Source of the DNA: an uncultured Clostridia bacterium
GTDB lineage: Bacteria; Bacillota; Clostridia; Christensenellales; Aristaeellaceae
NCBI GenBank assembly: GCA_934667105.1
Contig: CAKULG010000002.1
Location: 124,001 to 188,000, forward strand
Direction of reading: 5' to 3'
DNA length: 64,000 bases
This document shows positions 33,189 through 41,791 of this stretch, one piece after another (positions within the stretch are counted from its first letter, which is position 1; each line of letters begins with the position of its first letter). Below the pieces are notes generated by a model. That model had not been told where the DNA came from. It saw nothing but the letters and a program-made list of their open reading frames with translations, and did not search any database. The translations under genes were made by a program, and so were the position numbers.

Positions 33189-34586
33189 TTATTCCTCCTG
33201 CGCCAGCTGCTGGCCCATCATCACGCCCATCACGGAGGCCATCATCAGGCCCCGGGTCCAGCCGCTGGAATCGCCCAGGCAGTGCAGGCCCTGGATGTTC
33301 GTGTTAAATTTCTGATCCATGCGGATGCGATTGGAATAGAATTTCAGCTCGGGGGAATACAGCAGCGTTTCCGCCCCCGCGAAGCCGGGCACCACCTCGT
33401 CCATGGCCTGCATAAAATGGATAATATTGGTCATGGCGCGATACGGCATGGCGGCGGTAATATCCCCCGCCACGGCGTCGGGCAGCGTGGGGCGCACGTT
33501 GTCCCGGGTCAGTTCCTTCTGCCAGGTGCGCTTGCCATCCAGAATATCCCCGAAGCGCTGCACCAGAATATGGCCGCTGCCCAGCATATTGGTCAACTCG
33601 CCCACCTTCTGGGCGTAGGCGATGGGCTGATTAAAGGGCTCGGTGAAATTGTGGGAGCAGAGAATGGCCAGGTTGGTATTATTGGTTTTCAGCTCCTTAT
33701 AGGAATGGCCGTTCACCACCGCCAGGTCGTTATCATAATTTTCCTGGCTTACAAAGCCGCCGGGGTTCTGGCAGAAGGTGCGAACCTTATCCTTAAAGGG
33801 CCGGGGATAGCCCACCAGCTTGCTTTCATACAGCACGCGGTTCACCGTCTCCATCACCTCGTTGCGCACCTCCACCCGCACGCCGATATCCACCGTGCCG
33901 GGCTGATGCGCAATGCCGTGCTCCTCGCACAGCTTCTCCAGCCAATCCGCGCCCCGGCGGCCCGTGGCCACCACCGTGTGCTCCGCGCGGATTTCCTCCT
34001 GCACGCCCTTCTTTTCCACCACCGCGCCCGCGCAGCGGTTGCCCTCCAGCAGGATGTTCACGCAGTTATAGCCGAACCAAATTTCCACGCCGTGCTCCAG
34101 CAGATATTTTTCAATATCGTGATAGAGAATCTGCGCCTTTTCCGTGCCCAGATGCCGGATGGGGCAATCCACCAGCTTCAGCCCCGCCCGGATGGCCCGA
34201 AGGCGGATTTTCTTGATTTCCTCGTTCTGGCCCAGACCCTCCACATGGCTGTCCGCGCCGAAGGAGAGATAAATCTGATCGGTGTAATCGATCATTTCCT
34301 GGGCGTGATTTTCCCCGATCAATTCGGGCAGCTGGCCGCCCACCTCATAGGAAAGGGAAAGCTTGCCATCGGAAAACGCGCCCGCGCCGGAAAAGCCGGT
34401 GGTGATATGGCAATAGGGCTTGCAATTCATGCACGCCCCCGTTTTCACCTTGGGACAATGCCGGTTTTCAATGGCCGCGCCCTTTTCCACGATCATAATC
34501 TTTTTCTTGCTGCCCTTGCGCAGCATTTCCAGCGCGGTAAAAATTCCCGCCGGGCCCGCGCCCACAATCAAAATATCCGTCTGCAT
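33189..34586 (-). CDS. FAD-dependent dehydrogenase, COG2509 family
   Basis: A 465-residue flavoprotein of the uncharacterised COG2509 group. It has DILIVGAGPAGIFTALEM at the N-terminus, a Cys-rich stretch (CPKVKTGACMNCKPYC), the GFSGAGAFSDGKL element and a C-terminal GDSSGWTRGLMMASVMG that closes the FAD site. The Cys cluster may bind a metal or an iron-sulfur centre, but that is unproven. ATG 34586 is used; a GTG three codons upstream is possible, since both have short ribosome-site spacing. The gene has its own promoter (34632-34660). Confidence 0.92.
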   Translation of the reverse strand: MQTDILIVGAGPAGIFTALEMLRKGSKKKIMIVEKGAAIENRHCPKVKTGACMNCKPYCHITTGFSGAGAFSDGKLSLSYEVGGQLPELIGENHAQEMIDYTDQIYLSFGADSHVEGLGQNEEIKKIRLRAIRAGLKLVDCPIRHLGTEKAQILYHDIEKYLLEHGVEIWFGYNCVNILLEGNRCAGAVVEKKGVQEEIRAEHTVVATGRRGADWLEKLCEEHGIAHQPGTVDIGVRVEVRNEVMETVNRVLYESKLVGYPRPFKDKVRTFCQNPGGFVSQENYDNDLAVVNGHSYKELKTNNTNLAILCSHNFTEPFNQPIAYAQKVGELTNMLGSGHILVQRFGDILDGKRTWQKELTRDNVRPTLPDAVAGDITAAMPYRAMTNIIHFMQAMDEVVPGFAGAETLLYSPELKFYSNRIRMDQKFNTNIQGLHCLGDSSGWTRGLMMASVMGVMMGQQLAQEE

Positions 34587-34631
34587 TTTCTCCACCCGCT
34601 TCCATCGTTATGGGCCTTTGCGCCCAAATAT

Positions 34632-34660
34632 ATTAAAAGCCAGAAACGCGAATCTGTCAA
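34632..34660 (-). promoter_or_regulatory. Promoter of the COG2509 gene
   Basis: Minus-strand TTGACA (34660-34655) and TTTAAT (34637-34632), 17 bases apart, about 45 bases before the start. The remaining gap to 34817 shows no gene. Confidence 0.65.
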
Positions 34661-34817
34661 CCGTCTTTGTCAAAATTGTTACAGTTATTCGCTTTTCCGG
34701 GGAAAACTCGGAAAGCCGCGACGCGGATTTTCTTTCCCGAGGCGGGCAAGCAAAGGAAAACGCAGACCCGGGCCAAAAAGGAGCCGGCAAACGACGCTTT
34801 CCAGCCTGAAAACCGCA

Positions 34818-35714
34818 TTATTTTTCTTCCGTCCGCAGGCCGCGCAGATATGCCCGGGGCGTGCAGTGCATCCGCTTTGCAAAGGCGGCGGAAAAGCGCC
34901 CCACGTTGCCAAAGCCGCAGCGAAGGGCCGCGTCCGTCACGCTGGTTTCCCCCCGGCTCAGCAGCGCCATCCCCTGCTCCACCCGGTAATCCTCCAGATA
35001 CTGCGAAAGCGTTTGCCCCGTCATACGCTTAAAAAAGCGGCAGCAGCCCGCCCGGGAAAGCCCTGCCAGCCGCGCCATCGCATCCAGGGAAAGCGGCTCG
35101 TCATAGCGCGCGTTCAGGGCGGCCAGCAGCGTTTCCAGCCGCCGCAGTTCCTCCCCCGTGGGCGATCCGCCGCCGGAAAGCAAATCCCGATAGCGCAGCA
35201 GCAGCGCATAAAGCACATGGCACAGCTTTTCCTTGCACAGCAGCGCCCAGCCAAAGGGCCGCTCCGCCTCCTGGCGGGCAATTTCCCGGCAGGCGCGCAG
35301 TTCCTCCGCCTCCAGCGGCACGGCGGCCAGGCTTTTCGCCGCCAGGAAGGGCCGCAGAAGCTGGCTTTCAATGACGCTGCCCGGAAAGCCGTAAATGAAC
35401 GCCGGATGCACGATCAGAACCAGCATCTCCACTTCCTCCTTCCCGCCGGGAAACACGGCGTGGGGGACGTTGGCGTTTATCAAGATCCCCTCTCCGGCGG
35501 AAAGAAGCCGCGCGCCGTTCCCCAGCACATACCGCGCCGTTCCCTTCATTACCAGGGAAAATTCAATTTCCTCATGCCAATGACAGCCCACATGGCCAAA
35601 GCGAAAGGCGCTGAGCCGGTCGTGATTCACCTGTAGCGGAAGCGCCACCGTGCCATGGGGCGACAATTCCCGCAGGGATTGATCCACACTGATAATCCGA
35701 TCGCTTTTTTCCAT
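34818..35714 (-). CDS. AraC family transcriptional regulator with cupin sensor
   Basis: A 298-residue regulator. The N-terminal cupin (about 35-130) shows HWHEEIEFSLVMKG and ANVPHAVFPGG, the usual sugar-sensing pocket pattern. The C-terminal AraC domain (about 195-290) has both helix-turn-helix units, MARLAGLSRAGCCRFFKRMTG and ALRCGFGNVGRFSAAFAKRMHCTPRAYL (written here as its key residues). GGGGAAGG lies upstream of the ATG. It is divergent from the MATE gene at 35881 and may control it, or a sugar operon elsewhere. Confidence 0.93.
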   Translation of the reverse strand: MEKSDRIISVDQSLRELSPHGTVALPLQVNHDRLSAFRFGHVGCHWHEEIEFSLVMKGTARYVLGNGARLLSAGEGILINANVPHAVFPGGKEEVEMLVLIVHPAFIYGFPGSVIESQLLRPFLAAKSLAAVPLEAEELRACREIARQEAERPFGWALLCKEKLCHVLYALLLRYRDLLSGGGSPTGEELRRLETLLAALNARYDEPLSLDAMARLAGLSRAGCCRFFKRMTGQTLSQYLEDYRVEQGMALLSRGETSVTDAALRCGFGNVGRFSAAFAKRMHCTPRAYLRGLRTEEK

Positions 35715-35880
35715 TGCCGCCTTCCCCTTTCTCTCGTCGTTCCCAGCGGCATTATAGCACGGGCGGGCGGCGAAGATCAATATCTGTCTAAATCAAAGCA
35801 ATATTCCGCTTTTCTTTTGCGCGGGGAGACGGTATAAATAAATGCGCGGAATGATCCGCCTTTTTAACGGAGGAAGACCT

Positions 35881-37224
35881 ATGCAAAAGCAATTGACCCA
35901 GGGGCGGCCCTTTACAACGCTTCTGCGATTCACGCTTCCGGTGGTGGGCGGAAATCTGTTTCAGTTGTTTTACACCCTGGCGGACACCGTGATCGTGGGC
36001 CGAACGCTGGGGGCGAACGCCCTGGCCGCCGTGGGGGCCACCAGCATCGTCAGCTATTTTCTGCTCTGCTTTATTCAGGGGCTCACGGGGGGCTTCGGCA
36101 TTTGCCTGGGGCAGGCATGCGGCGCAAACGATCAGCGGGGCATGCGGCAAAGCGGAGCGGTTTCCTGGCTGCTTTCCCTGCTTTTTTCCCTGGCGCTCAC
36201 CCCGGCGGCCTGCGCCCTGACGCGCCCTTTGCTGACGCTGATGAAAACGCCGGCGGAAATTGCCGCCGACGCTTACGATTATCTGTTCGTGATTTTGCTG
36301 GGCACGGGCGCGACGATTTTCTACAATGCGGTTTCCTACATGCTCCGCGCCCTGGGCGACAGCCGCACGCCGCTGTTTTTCCTCATTTTCTCCTCGCTGC
36401 TGAACATCGCGCTGGATCTTCTTTTCATCGTTCCCTGCGGCATGGGCGTGGCGGGGGCGGCCTGGGCCACGATCCTGAGCCAATTGCTTTCCGCCGTTTT
36501 ATGCGCCGTCGTCGCCCTGCGCCGTTTTCCCGCGCTGCGCTCGCGCCCGGGGGATTTCGCCGCCTGCGGAGGGGCTATGCTGCGGCATCTGCGGGTAGGA
36601 TTTCTGATGGGGTTTCAAATGTCGGTGATGTGCATCGGCCAGATTGCGATGCAGGCGGCGGTCAACGCGCTGGGCACCGCCGCCATCGCCGGATACACCG
36701 CCGCCTCCAAGGTGGATCAATTATCGGTGCTGATTAACAACGCCTTCGGCATTGCCCTTTCCAGCTATGTAGCCCAGAATAACGGCGCGCGGGAATGGGG
36801 GCGCATTCGCCAGGGCGTGCGGGCGTGCCTGATTCAGGCGCTGCTGGCCAATTTGCTGATGGCTGCGGCGCTGCTGCTGGGCCGGGAAGCGGTGGTGCTG
36901 TTGTTTATCGATGCGCCCACCACAGAAATTGTGCGTTATGCCAGCGGTTATCTGCTGGCGATCGCACCCTTTTACCCGCTGTTGGGCATGCTGCTGGTGT
37001 TTCGTTCCAGCGTGCAGAGCATGGAAAACGCCGCCGCGCCCTTTGCCGCCTGCATCGTAGAATTGATTCTCCGCATTGCCAGCACCCAGGGTCTGGCGAC
37101 GGTCTGGGGCTATACGGGTATTTGCCTGGCCTCTCCTCTGGCCTGGCTGGGCGCCACCGCGCTGCTGATTCCAGTGTATCGCCATGAAATCCGGAAGCGG
37201 CTTTATCCGCAGGCGGAAATATGA
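35881..37224 (+). CDS. MATE family efflux transporter
   Basis: A 447-residue protein with about twelve transmembrane helices in two homologous halves, full length for the family. Typical elements are FTLPVVGGNLFQLFYTLADTVIVGR at the first helix pair (key residues Pro and Asp) and the equivalent second-half ARVGFLMGFQMSVM. MATE proteins export cationic drugs or metabolites against Na+ or H+. GGAGG is nine bases before the ATG. A small hairpin (GCGGA/TCCGC at about 35847-35860) followed by TTTTT lies just before the ribosome site and could attenuate expression. Confidence 0.94.
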   Translation: MQKQLTQGRPFTTLLRFTLPVVGGNLFQLFYTLADTVIVGRTLGANALAAVGATSIVSYFLLCFIQGLTGGFGICLGQACGANDQRGMRQSGAVSWLLSLLFSLALTPAACALTRPLLTLMKTPAEIAADAYDYLFVILLGTGATIFYNAVSYMLRALGDSRTPLFFLIFSSLLNIALDLLFIVPCGMGVAGAAWATILSQLLSAVLCAVVALRRFPALRSRPGDFAACGGAMLRHLRVGFLMGFQMSVMCIGQIAMQAAVNALGTAAIAGYTAASKVDQLSVLINNAFGIALSSYVAQNNGAREWGRIRQGVRACLIQALLANLLMAAALLLGREAVVLLFIDAPTTEIVRYASGYLLAIAPFYPLLGMLLVFRSSVQSMENAAAPFAACIVELILRIASTQGLATVWGYTGICLASPLAWLGATALLIPVYRHEIRKRLYPQAEI

Positions 37225-37227
37225 AAG

Positions 37228-37258
37228 GCGGGGAACCGCTCAAAAAGCGGCTCCCCGC
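37228..37258. terminator. Hairpin after the MATE gene, dispersed family copy 4
   Basis: GCGGGGA..CCGCT pairs with AGCGG..TCCCCGC. The stem begins three bases past the stop codon. The sequence after it (CTATATGGGTAATTTGAGAAAGC) resembles the tail after 51277-51313. Confidence 0.75.
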
Positions 37259-37413
37259 GCATCAGAAAGCTATATGGGTAATTTGAGAAAGCAAGAAACC
37301 GGCCCGATTCTCCGCCGACGAAAAGGAACCCGGAGTCTGATTCTCCACTGGACAAAAGCCCAAAACGTCTCTTTCCCGCAATATCTTTCCGTTTTTCCGC
37401 GATTCGCCGACCG

Positions 37414-37977
37414 TTATTTTTTGTATTCCGTCCGGTAGCGCTCCAGCGCCCGGCGAATATAAAAGGCCAAAGCGGCCAGCGTCAGCGCCACGGCGCACCA
37501 AAGTACGATCAGATGCAGCGGGAAGCCGATTTTATTAAACCAATCCCCGAAGAACGCCAGAATGAGGGAAGATACCATCAGCGTTTGGGCGTATTTGCCG
37601 ATTTTCTCGGCATACACCACAATGCCCCGCCGCAGCAGGAAAGCGCCCCCCGCCACCATCAGCAGCTCCTTGCCCAGCAGAATCGCCATCGTGGGCCAGG
37701 GCAGCGTTCCCGCCAGCACCCAGCCCAGCATCACGCTGAGCACCATCAACTTATCCGCCAGGGGATCCATCAGCTTGCCGAAGCTGGTGATTAAATGATA
37801 TTTGCGGGCGATATAGCCGTCCAGTAGGTCGGTAATACTGGCCAGAGCGAAAACCGCCAGAGCAAAATAGCGCTGTCCCCAGGTAAACAGCAGCCAATAA
37901 ACGGGGATAAGCAGCATCCGAAACATGGTAAGCACGTTGGGAACATTCAAAATACGTTCTTTTTTCTTTTCTTCCAT
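37414..37977 (-). CDS. pgsA: CDP-diacylglycerol--glycerol-3-phosphate 3-phosphatidyltransferase
   Basis: A 187-residue membrane enzyme that makes phosphatidylglycerol phosphate, the committed step to phosphatidylglycerol and cardiolipin. The CDP-alcohol phosphotransferase signature is intact: DLLDGYIAR, eight residues, FGKLMDPLADK. Six hydrophobic helices fit the family. The start MEEKKKER is chosen because the preceding 30 codons are not conserved in type and a GGAAGAGG site lies upstream. Unlike many Firmicutes it is not beside cinA-recA or rimO. It is followed by DUF4363 upstream on the same strand, 117 bases apart. Confidence 0.94.
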   Translation of the reverse strand: MEEKKKERILNVPNVLTMFRMLLIPVYWLLFTWGQRYFALAVFALASITDLLDGYIARKYHLITSFGKLMDPLADKLMVLSVMLGWVLAGTLPWPTMAILLGKELLMVAGGAFLLRRGIVVYAEKIGKYAQTLMVSSLILAFFGDWFNKIGFPLHLIVLWCAVALTLAALAFYIRRALERYRTEYKK

Positions 37978-38094
37978 GGTAAAAAATCCTCTTCCGCCGG
38001 GCAGCATTCGTATTTTCTCCGGCTTCCTTACAGGATACCGCATTTTCCGCAAAACCGCAATAGTCAATTTGCCTCTTTTGTCGCAAGACGCTCG

Positions 38095-38478
38095 TCAAAG
38101 GATATTGCTCAGCATCAGCGCGTCCCGATGATAGAGATGGGAAACCGCCTCTCCCAGTTCCGTAGCGTAGAGCAGGGAAAGAAAACGCTCCTCCTGCTCC
38201 AGGGCGGTTTCCAGCCGCTCCAGGCCCAGGCTCACCTCGTCCACATCCCCGTGATTCACCCACAGGGACAGCAGCGCGCTTTTCTCCTCCCAGCCCCTGC
38301 GCATATCCGCCGTGCGCCACAGGGCCGTTTCCAGGCTGCCCGCCTGAATTTCCCCGCGCATTTCCCGCACCTGGCCCTGCATTTCCTCGCTTACGCCCTT
38401 GCTGTACGCCCCGCAATACAGCCCCAGCGCCAGCATCAGCGCAAAGCTCACGATCACTGTCGCCGTCATCGCCCGCAT
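38095..38478 (-). CDS. DUF4363 family protein
   Basis: A 127-residue protein with one N-terminal membrane segment (about 5-25) and an extracytoplasmic helical domain with a Trp motif (TADMRRGWEEKSALLSLWVNHGDVD in part). DUF4363 proteins regularly accompany DUF421 proteins in Clostridia, as here. The ATG comes one base after the DUF421 stop, so the pair is translationally coupled and probably forms a complex. No biochemical function is known. Confidence 0.9.
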   Translation of the reverse strand: MRAMTATVIVSFALMLALGLYCGAYSKGVSEEMQGQVREMRGEIQAGSLETALWRTADMRRGWEEKSALLSLWVNHGDVDEVSLGLERLETALEQEERFLSLLYATELGEAVSHLYHRDALMLSNIL

Positions 38479-38479
38479 T

Positions 38480-39205
38480 TTACCACCCCGCCGCCTTTTT
38501 TTCCAGCGCCTGCACCAGGTGCATTTTTCCCTGCTCGCCCTTGCCCTGCACGAACAGCCGCCCCTGAGTGTCCAGGCTGGCCAGGAGCACGCTTTCCGCC
38601 CGTTCGTAACCCAGCGGCCGCAGCCGGTTCAGCAGCCATCCCGCCGTGAGCCCGCACTTTTTCAAATGCTCCGCCTGCACCCGGCCATCCACCACCAGCG
38701 TCATGGGAATGCCCTCATAATCCACCTGCAATTGCAGATCCTCCGGCGTGGCGGGGCGCTTATTAGCATAGGGAAACACGCTGAGCTTGCCGCTGGTTTC
38801 CAGCACGGCGGTGCACACATCGGCAATATTTAAAAACCCCTGGGCCCGCAGTTCCTCCAATAAATCGGTGGTGGTATAGCACATGCGGCGCATCTCTGCG
38901 TATTGAATGGCCCCCTTGCGAATAATCACGCTGGGGCCGCCGGAAATCGCCCGCCGCACGGGCGTGAATTTCACAGAAAGCAGCGTGCCCAGCCCATGCA
39001 GAAACAGCAGCCCCAGAATGGGCACAATGCCGTAGAGCAGCGGCGTGCCCACGTTTTCCATAGGCGAGGCTGCCAGCTCCGCAATCATCAGCGCCAGCAC
39101 AAATTCATAGGGCTGCAATTGCCCCACCTGGCGCTTGCCCATCAGCCGCATGGCCAGCACGGATACAACGTATAATATCAGCGTGCGCACAAAAATCGTC
39201 AGCAT
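38480..39205 (-). CDS. DUF421 family membrane protein (YetF-like)
   Basis: A 241-residue protein with three N-terminal transmembrane helices (about 1-85) and a soluble DUF421 domain. The family hallmarks are MRLMGKRQVGQLQPYEFVL and the RRAISGGPSVIIRKG element. In Bacillus the relatives YetF and YdfS have been tied to spore germination or membrane functions. GGGAGGGG precedes the ATG. It forms an operon with DUF4363. Confidence 0.93.
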   Translation of the reverse strand: MLTIFVRTLILYVVSVLAMRLMGKRQVGQLQPYEFVLALMIAELAASPMENVGTPLLYGIVPILGLLFLHGLGTLLSVKFTPVRRAISGGPSVIIRKGAIQYAEMRRMCYTTTDLLEELRAQGFLNIADVCTAVLETSGKLSVFPYANKRPATPEDLQLQVDYEGIPMTLVVDGRVQAEHLKKCGLTAGWLLNRLRPLGYERAESVLLASLDTQGRLFVQGKGEQGKMHLVQALEKKAAGW

Positions 39206-39277
39206 ATTTTCCCCTCCCATCGCATTATGCCCGCCCGCTCCGGGCCGCATGCAGGGGAACGCAAAAACGATATAATA

Positions 39278-39324
39278 GCGCGGGGGAGGCGTTCTTTGAA
39301 ATCGAAAGAACGTCTCCCCCGCGC
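39278..39324. terminator. Bidirectional hairpin, dispersed family copy 5
   Basis: This is the best-formed copy. GCGCGGGGGAGGCGTTCTTT pairs with AAAGAACGTCTCCCCCGCGC with a single G-T pair and a short loop. An A-rich arm (GCAAAAACGATATAATA) lies to its left. On the minus strand it follows the AzlD gene; it also lies upstream of DUF421. Confidence 0.8.
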
Positions 39325-39386
39325 CTTCTTCAGGAAAGCCGGAGGGGGATTGGCGCAAATATTAAATCAACCTGCTAAAACGCCCC

Positions 39387-39710
39387 TCACAGCAGCCGCA
39401 GGGCCAGCATATACCCCGTCGTTCCCAGGGCGATGCTCAGCAGGGTATTATGCTTCCAGCGATAGCTGAAAAAAACCACAGCGGTTCCCGCCAGCAGGGG
39501 AATGCCGGCGGAAAGCGGCTTTTCAAAGCCCTCCCGCAGGCAGTATATCACCAGCACCGCCATAATGGCGGGAGGCAGCGCCTGGCCCAGGCGGGTCAGC
39601 CAGGGGGGAACGGGGCGATTTTTCCCAAAGCAAAGGAAGGGCAGCGCCCGCAGCGCCAGCGTGCAAAGGGCGGAAACCAGAATGGCCGCCAGGGTATAGC
39701 CCATGTTCAT
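39387..39710 (-). CDS. azlD: Branched-chain amino acid exporter small subunit AzlD
   Basis: A 107-residue, four-helix membrane protein of the AzlD family. It shows the usual LALRALPFLCFG motif near residue 22 and the GTAVVF helix. With AzlC it forms a pump for branched-chain amino acids or their analogues. The ATG overlaps the azlC stop by four bases (ATGA), giving tight coupling. AAAGGAGG lies within the azlC end. Confidence 0.93.
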   Translation of the reverse strand: MNMGYTLAAILVSALCTLALRALPFLCFGKNRPVPPWLTRLGQALPPAIMAVLVIYCLREGFEKPLSAGIPLLAGTAVVFFSYRWKHNTLLSIALGTTGYMLALRLL

Positions 39711-40390
39711 CCCCGCCGCGCCTCCTTTCTATCCCGAAAAACCAGCAGGGCGGAGGTAATCAACAGGGCGGGCAGCATAAAATTCGCCCCGCCGAACACC
39801 GCCAGGCAGGCAAACGCAATCGCCCCGCCCCAGAGCGCGGGCGCATGATCGCGGCTTTTCTCCCATTGATCGATCAAAATAATTTCAAACAGCGCCGTCA
39901 TGCAGAAATCAATGCCCGTCATATCCCAGGGAATCCATTGCCCCAGCAGCGCGCCGCAGAGGGTGCCCAGCATCCAATAACACCGGCTGAACAGCGCCAC
40001 CAGCAGCATCAGCGTGTGCCGCCCCGGCTCATCGGGCGCAAGGGCGCAGTTGACGGCGTAATTCTCATCCGTCAGGGTGTAAATCAGATAGGGCGCGCGC
40101 CAGCCCAAACGCCGGAATTCCTCCAGAAAGGTGAGGCTGTAGAAAATATGGCGGCTGTTCATCAGCAGCGCCGTCAGCGCAATAGCGCCCAGCGCCGCGC
40201 CCGCCGTCAGGAAAGAAACCAGCGCGAATTGGAACGTGCCGGTATAAATGGTCAGGCTGGCAAGCAGCGCCGTATACCAGGGAAAGCCCGCGTCGGCCAT
40301 CACCATGCCATAGGCCATGCTGATAAACACATAGCTGCAAAGAATCGGCAGGGAAAGGGCAAAGGCCTGCCGCGCCAGGGATTTTTTCAT
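39707..40390 (-). CDS. azlC: Branched-chain amino acid exporter large subunit AzlC
   Basis: A 227-residue membrane protein of the AzlC/YgaZ family. Landmarks are the early GYVFISMAYG-like VFISMAYGMVMADAG, then YTGTFQFALVSFL and LLMNSRHIFYSLTFL. It acts with AzlD, encoded directly downstream, in branched-chain amino acid export. GGAGGG lies 12 bases upstream of the ATG. In B. subtilis the azl operon is controlled by the Lrp-like AzlB; no such gene is seen here. Confidence 0.94.
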   Translation of the reverse strand: MKKSLARQAFALSLPILCSYVFISMAYGMVMADAGFPWYTALLASLTIYTGTFQFALVSFLTAGAALGAIALTALLMNSRHIFYSLTFLEEFRRLGWRAPYLIYTLTDENYAVNCALAPDEPGRHTLMLLVALFSRCYWMLGTLCGALLGQWIPWDMTGIDFCMTALFEIILIDQWEKSRDHAPALWGGAIAFACLAVFGGANFMLPALLITSALLVFRDRKEARRG

Positions 40391-40511
40391 AAAGCCCGCG
40401 CACCCTCCTTTTCCCAGGGCGCATTGCCCAGAAAATTAGTAGTATTATACGTCGTGCTCCCCGTCCCTGTCAATCGCCGTTTTTCGACCTTTTTCCGCAA
40501 ATAAAAATACG

Positions 40512-40544
40512 AAAAAAGCCGCCTCCCTGCGCGGGAAACGGCTT
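40512..40544 (-). terminator. Terminator of the TldD/TldE operon
   Basis: AAGCCG and CGGCTT close a stem with an internal CCTCCCTGCGCGGGAAA region. On the minus strand TTTTTT follows directly. It lies 18 bases after the stop at 40563. Confidence 0.8.
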
Positions 40545-40562
40545 CTTCCTTGAAAAAAATTT

Positions 40563-41777
40563 TTATTTGGAAACCTTCATTTTCATGGCGCAGAGCACGG
40601 GGCTTTCCATCGCGCCCCCCGGCGCAGCCCCCAGATAATTTTCTCCCAGCAGGGAGAAGAAATCGCCGCTGACCGTCAACTCGGGCAGACGGCCCACCAG
40701 GCGGCCGTTTTCCATCAGATAGGCCAATTGCACCGGGGTGGCGAAATGCCCGTCCGGGGTGGTATCGCCGCCGGAAACCATGCCCACGAAAATCGCCTTG
40801 CCGGGAACCAGCTGGGCCAGGGAATCGGCGGTAGGGGCCGCATACAGCCCCGTCAGGCCATAGCCGGGTACGCCGTCATAGACCGCATCGGCGGCGCCGG
40901 AGACGGGCAGGCCGAAATGCGCGGCGGTATTCTTGGAAACCGCCATGCCGGAAAGCACGCCGTGATCGATGAGGGGCGCGCGGTAATCCGGGGCGATGTA
41001 CCCCTCCGCGTCAAAGAAGGAAACGCCGGGACAGGTGGCGGGATTGCGGTCCATGGACAGGGTGAGCTTATCGGAGAACAGCTTCTCCCCCATCTTCCCA
41101 CTCACCAGCGACGCGCCGGAGGCGTACATTTCGCCCACAAAATTGCGCAGGAAGGTAACCAGCAAATCCACCGGGGCGAACACCACCGGCCATTCCCCTT
41201 CCTCCACATCGACGGGGTTGAAATATGCGTCGTGCAGTTCCTTGCAGCGGGCCACGACGGCGGCGGGGTCAAAGCTGCGGCCGGTATGCTCAAAGAAGCA
41301 ATCCATGAGGTTGCCCGAGCCCCGGGCCTGGAACAGCAGGGCGATACTCAGCGCCCGCTCGTCGCTGAGCAGATGCCGGCCCTTGGAATTGCGGTATTCC
41401 GTGAAATCGTGGGAAAGGGTGATCTTATTGCTGATGGCGAAGCGCGGGCAGGCCTGGCCGATCTGATCCAGCAGCGCCTGCATAACGGGCGCCAACTCCT
41501 TTTCGGGCAGAATTTCCGCCGCGTGTCGCTCCTCCCGTTCCAGGGGGCCGTCCAAGGCGCAGACATAGGGAATGCCCAGGGAAAGGGCCTCCTCCGCCTG
41601 GCGGGTCAGTTCGCTTTCATCGGGCTCGCCCAGGGCCCCGGCCACGCCGATTTTCCCGTCGGCATAGGCCCGCACGGTGCCGGTGGTTTCTTCCTGCATG
41701 CGATAGCTGTCAATGCGCCCCGCCGTGATATTCAGCGTTACGGAGCTTTCCTTTTTCACAATAAATTCTTTTTCCAT
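40563..41777 (-). CDS. pmbA: TldE/PmbA family protein (metalloprotease partner subunit)
   Basis: A 404-residue protein of the TldD/PmbA fold without the HExxxH zinc site, which marks the non-catalytic TldE/PmbA half of the heterodimer. Family elements are GRIDSY near the N-terminus and the C-terminal AAPGGAMESPV. TldD/TldE pairs mature ribosomal peptides (microcin B17) and degrade leader or antitoxin peptides. It lies 14 bases downstream of tldD. No RiPP precursor was found nearby, so a general peptidase role is more likely. Confidence 0.92.
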   Translation of the reverse strand: MEKEFIVKKESSVTLNITAGRIDSYRMQEETTGTVRAYADGKIGVAGALGEPDESELTRQAEEALSLGIPYVCALDGPLEREERHAAEILPEKELAPVMQALLDQIGQACPRFAISNKITLSHDFTEYRNSKGRHLLSDERALSIALLFQARGSGNLMDCFFEHTGRSFDPAAVVARCKELHDAYFNPVDVEEGEWPVVFAPVDLLVTFLRNFVGEMYASGASLVSGKMGEKLFSDKLTLSMDRNPATCPGVSFFDAEGYIAPDYRAPLIDHGVLSGMAVSKNTAAHFGLPVSGAADAVYDGVPGYGLTGLYAAPTADSLAQLVPGKAIFVGMVSGGDTTPDGHFATPVQLAYLMENGRLVGRLPELTVSGDFFSLLGENYLGAAPGGAMESPVLCAMKMKVSK

Positions 41778-41791
41778 AGCGTTTTTTCACC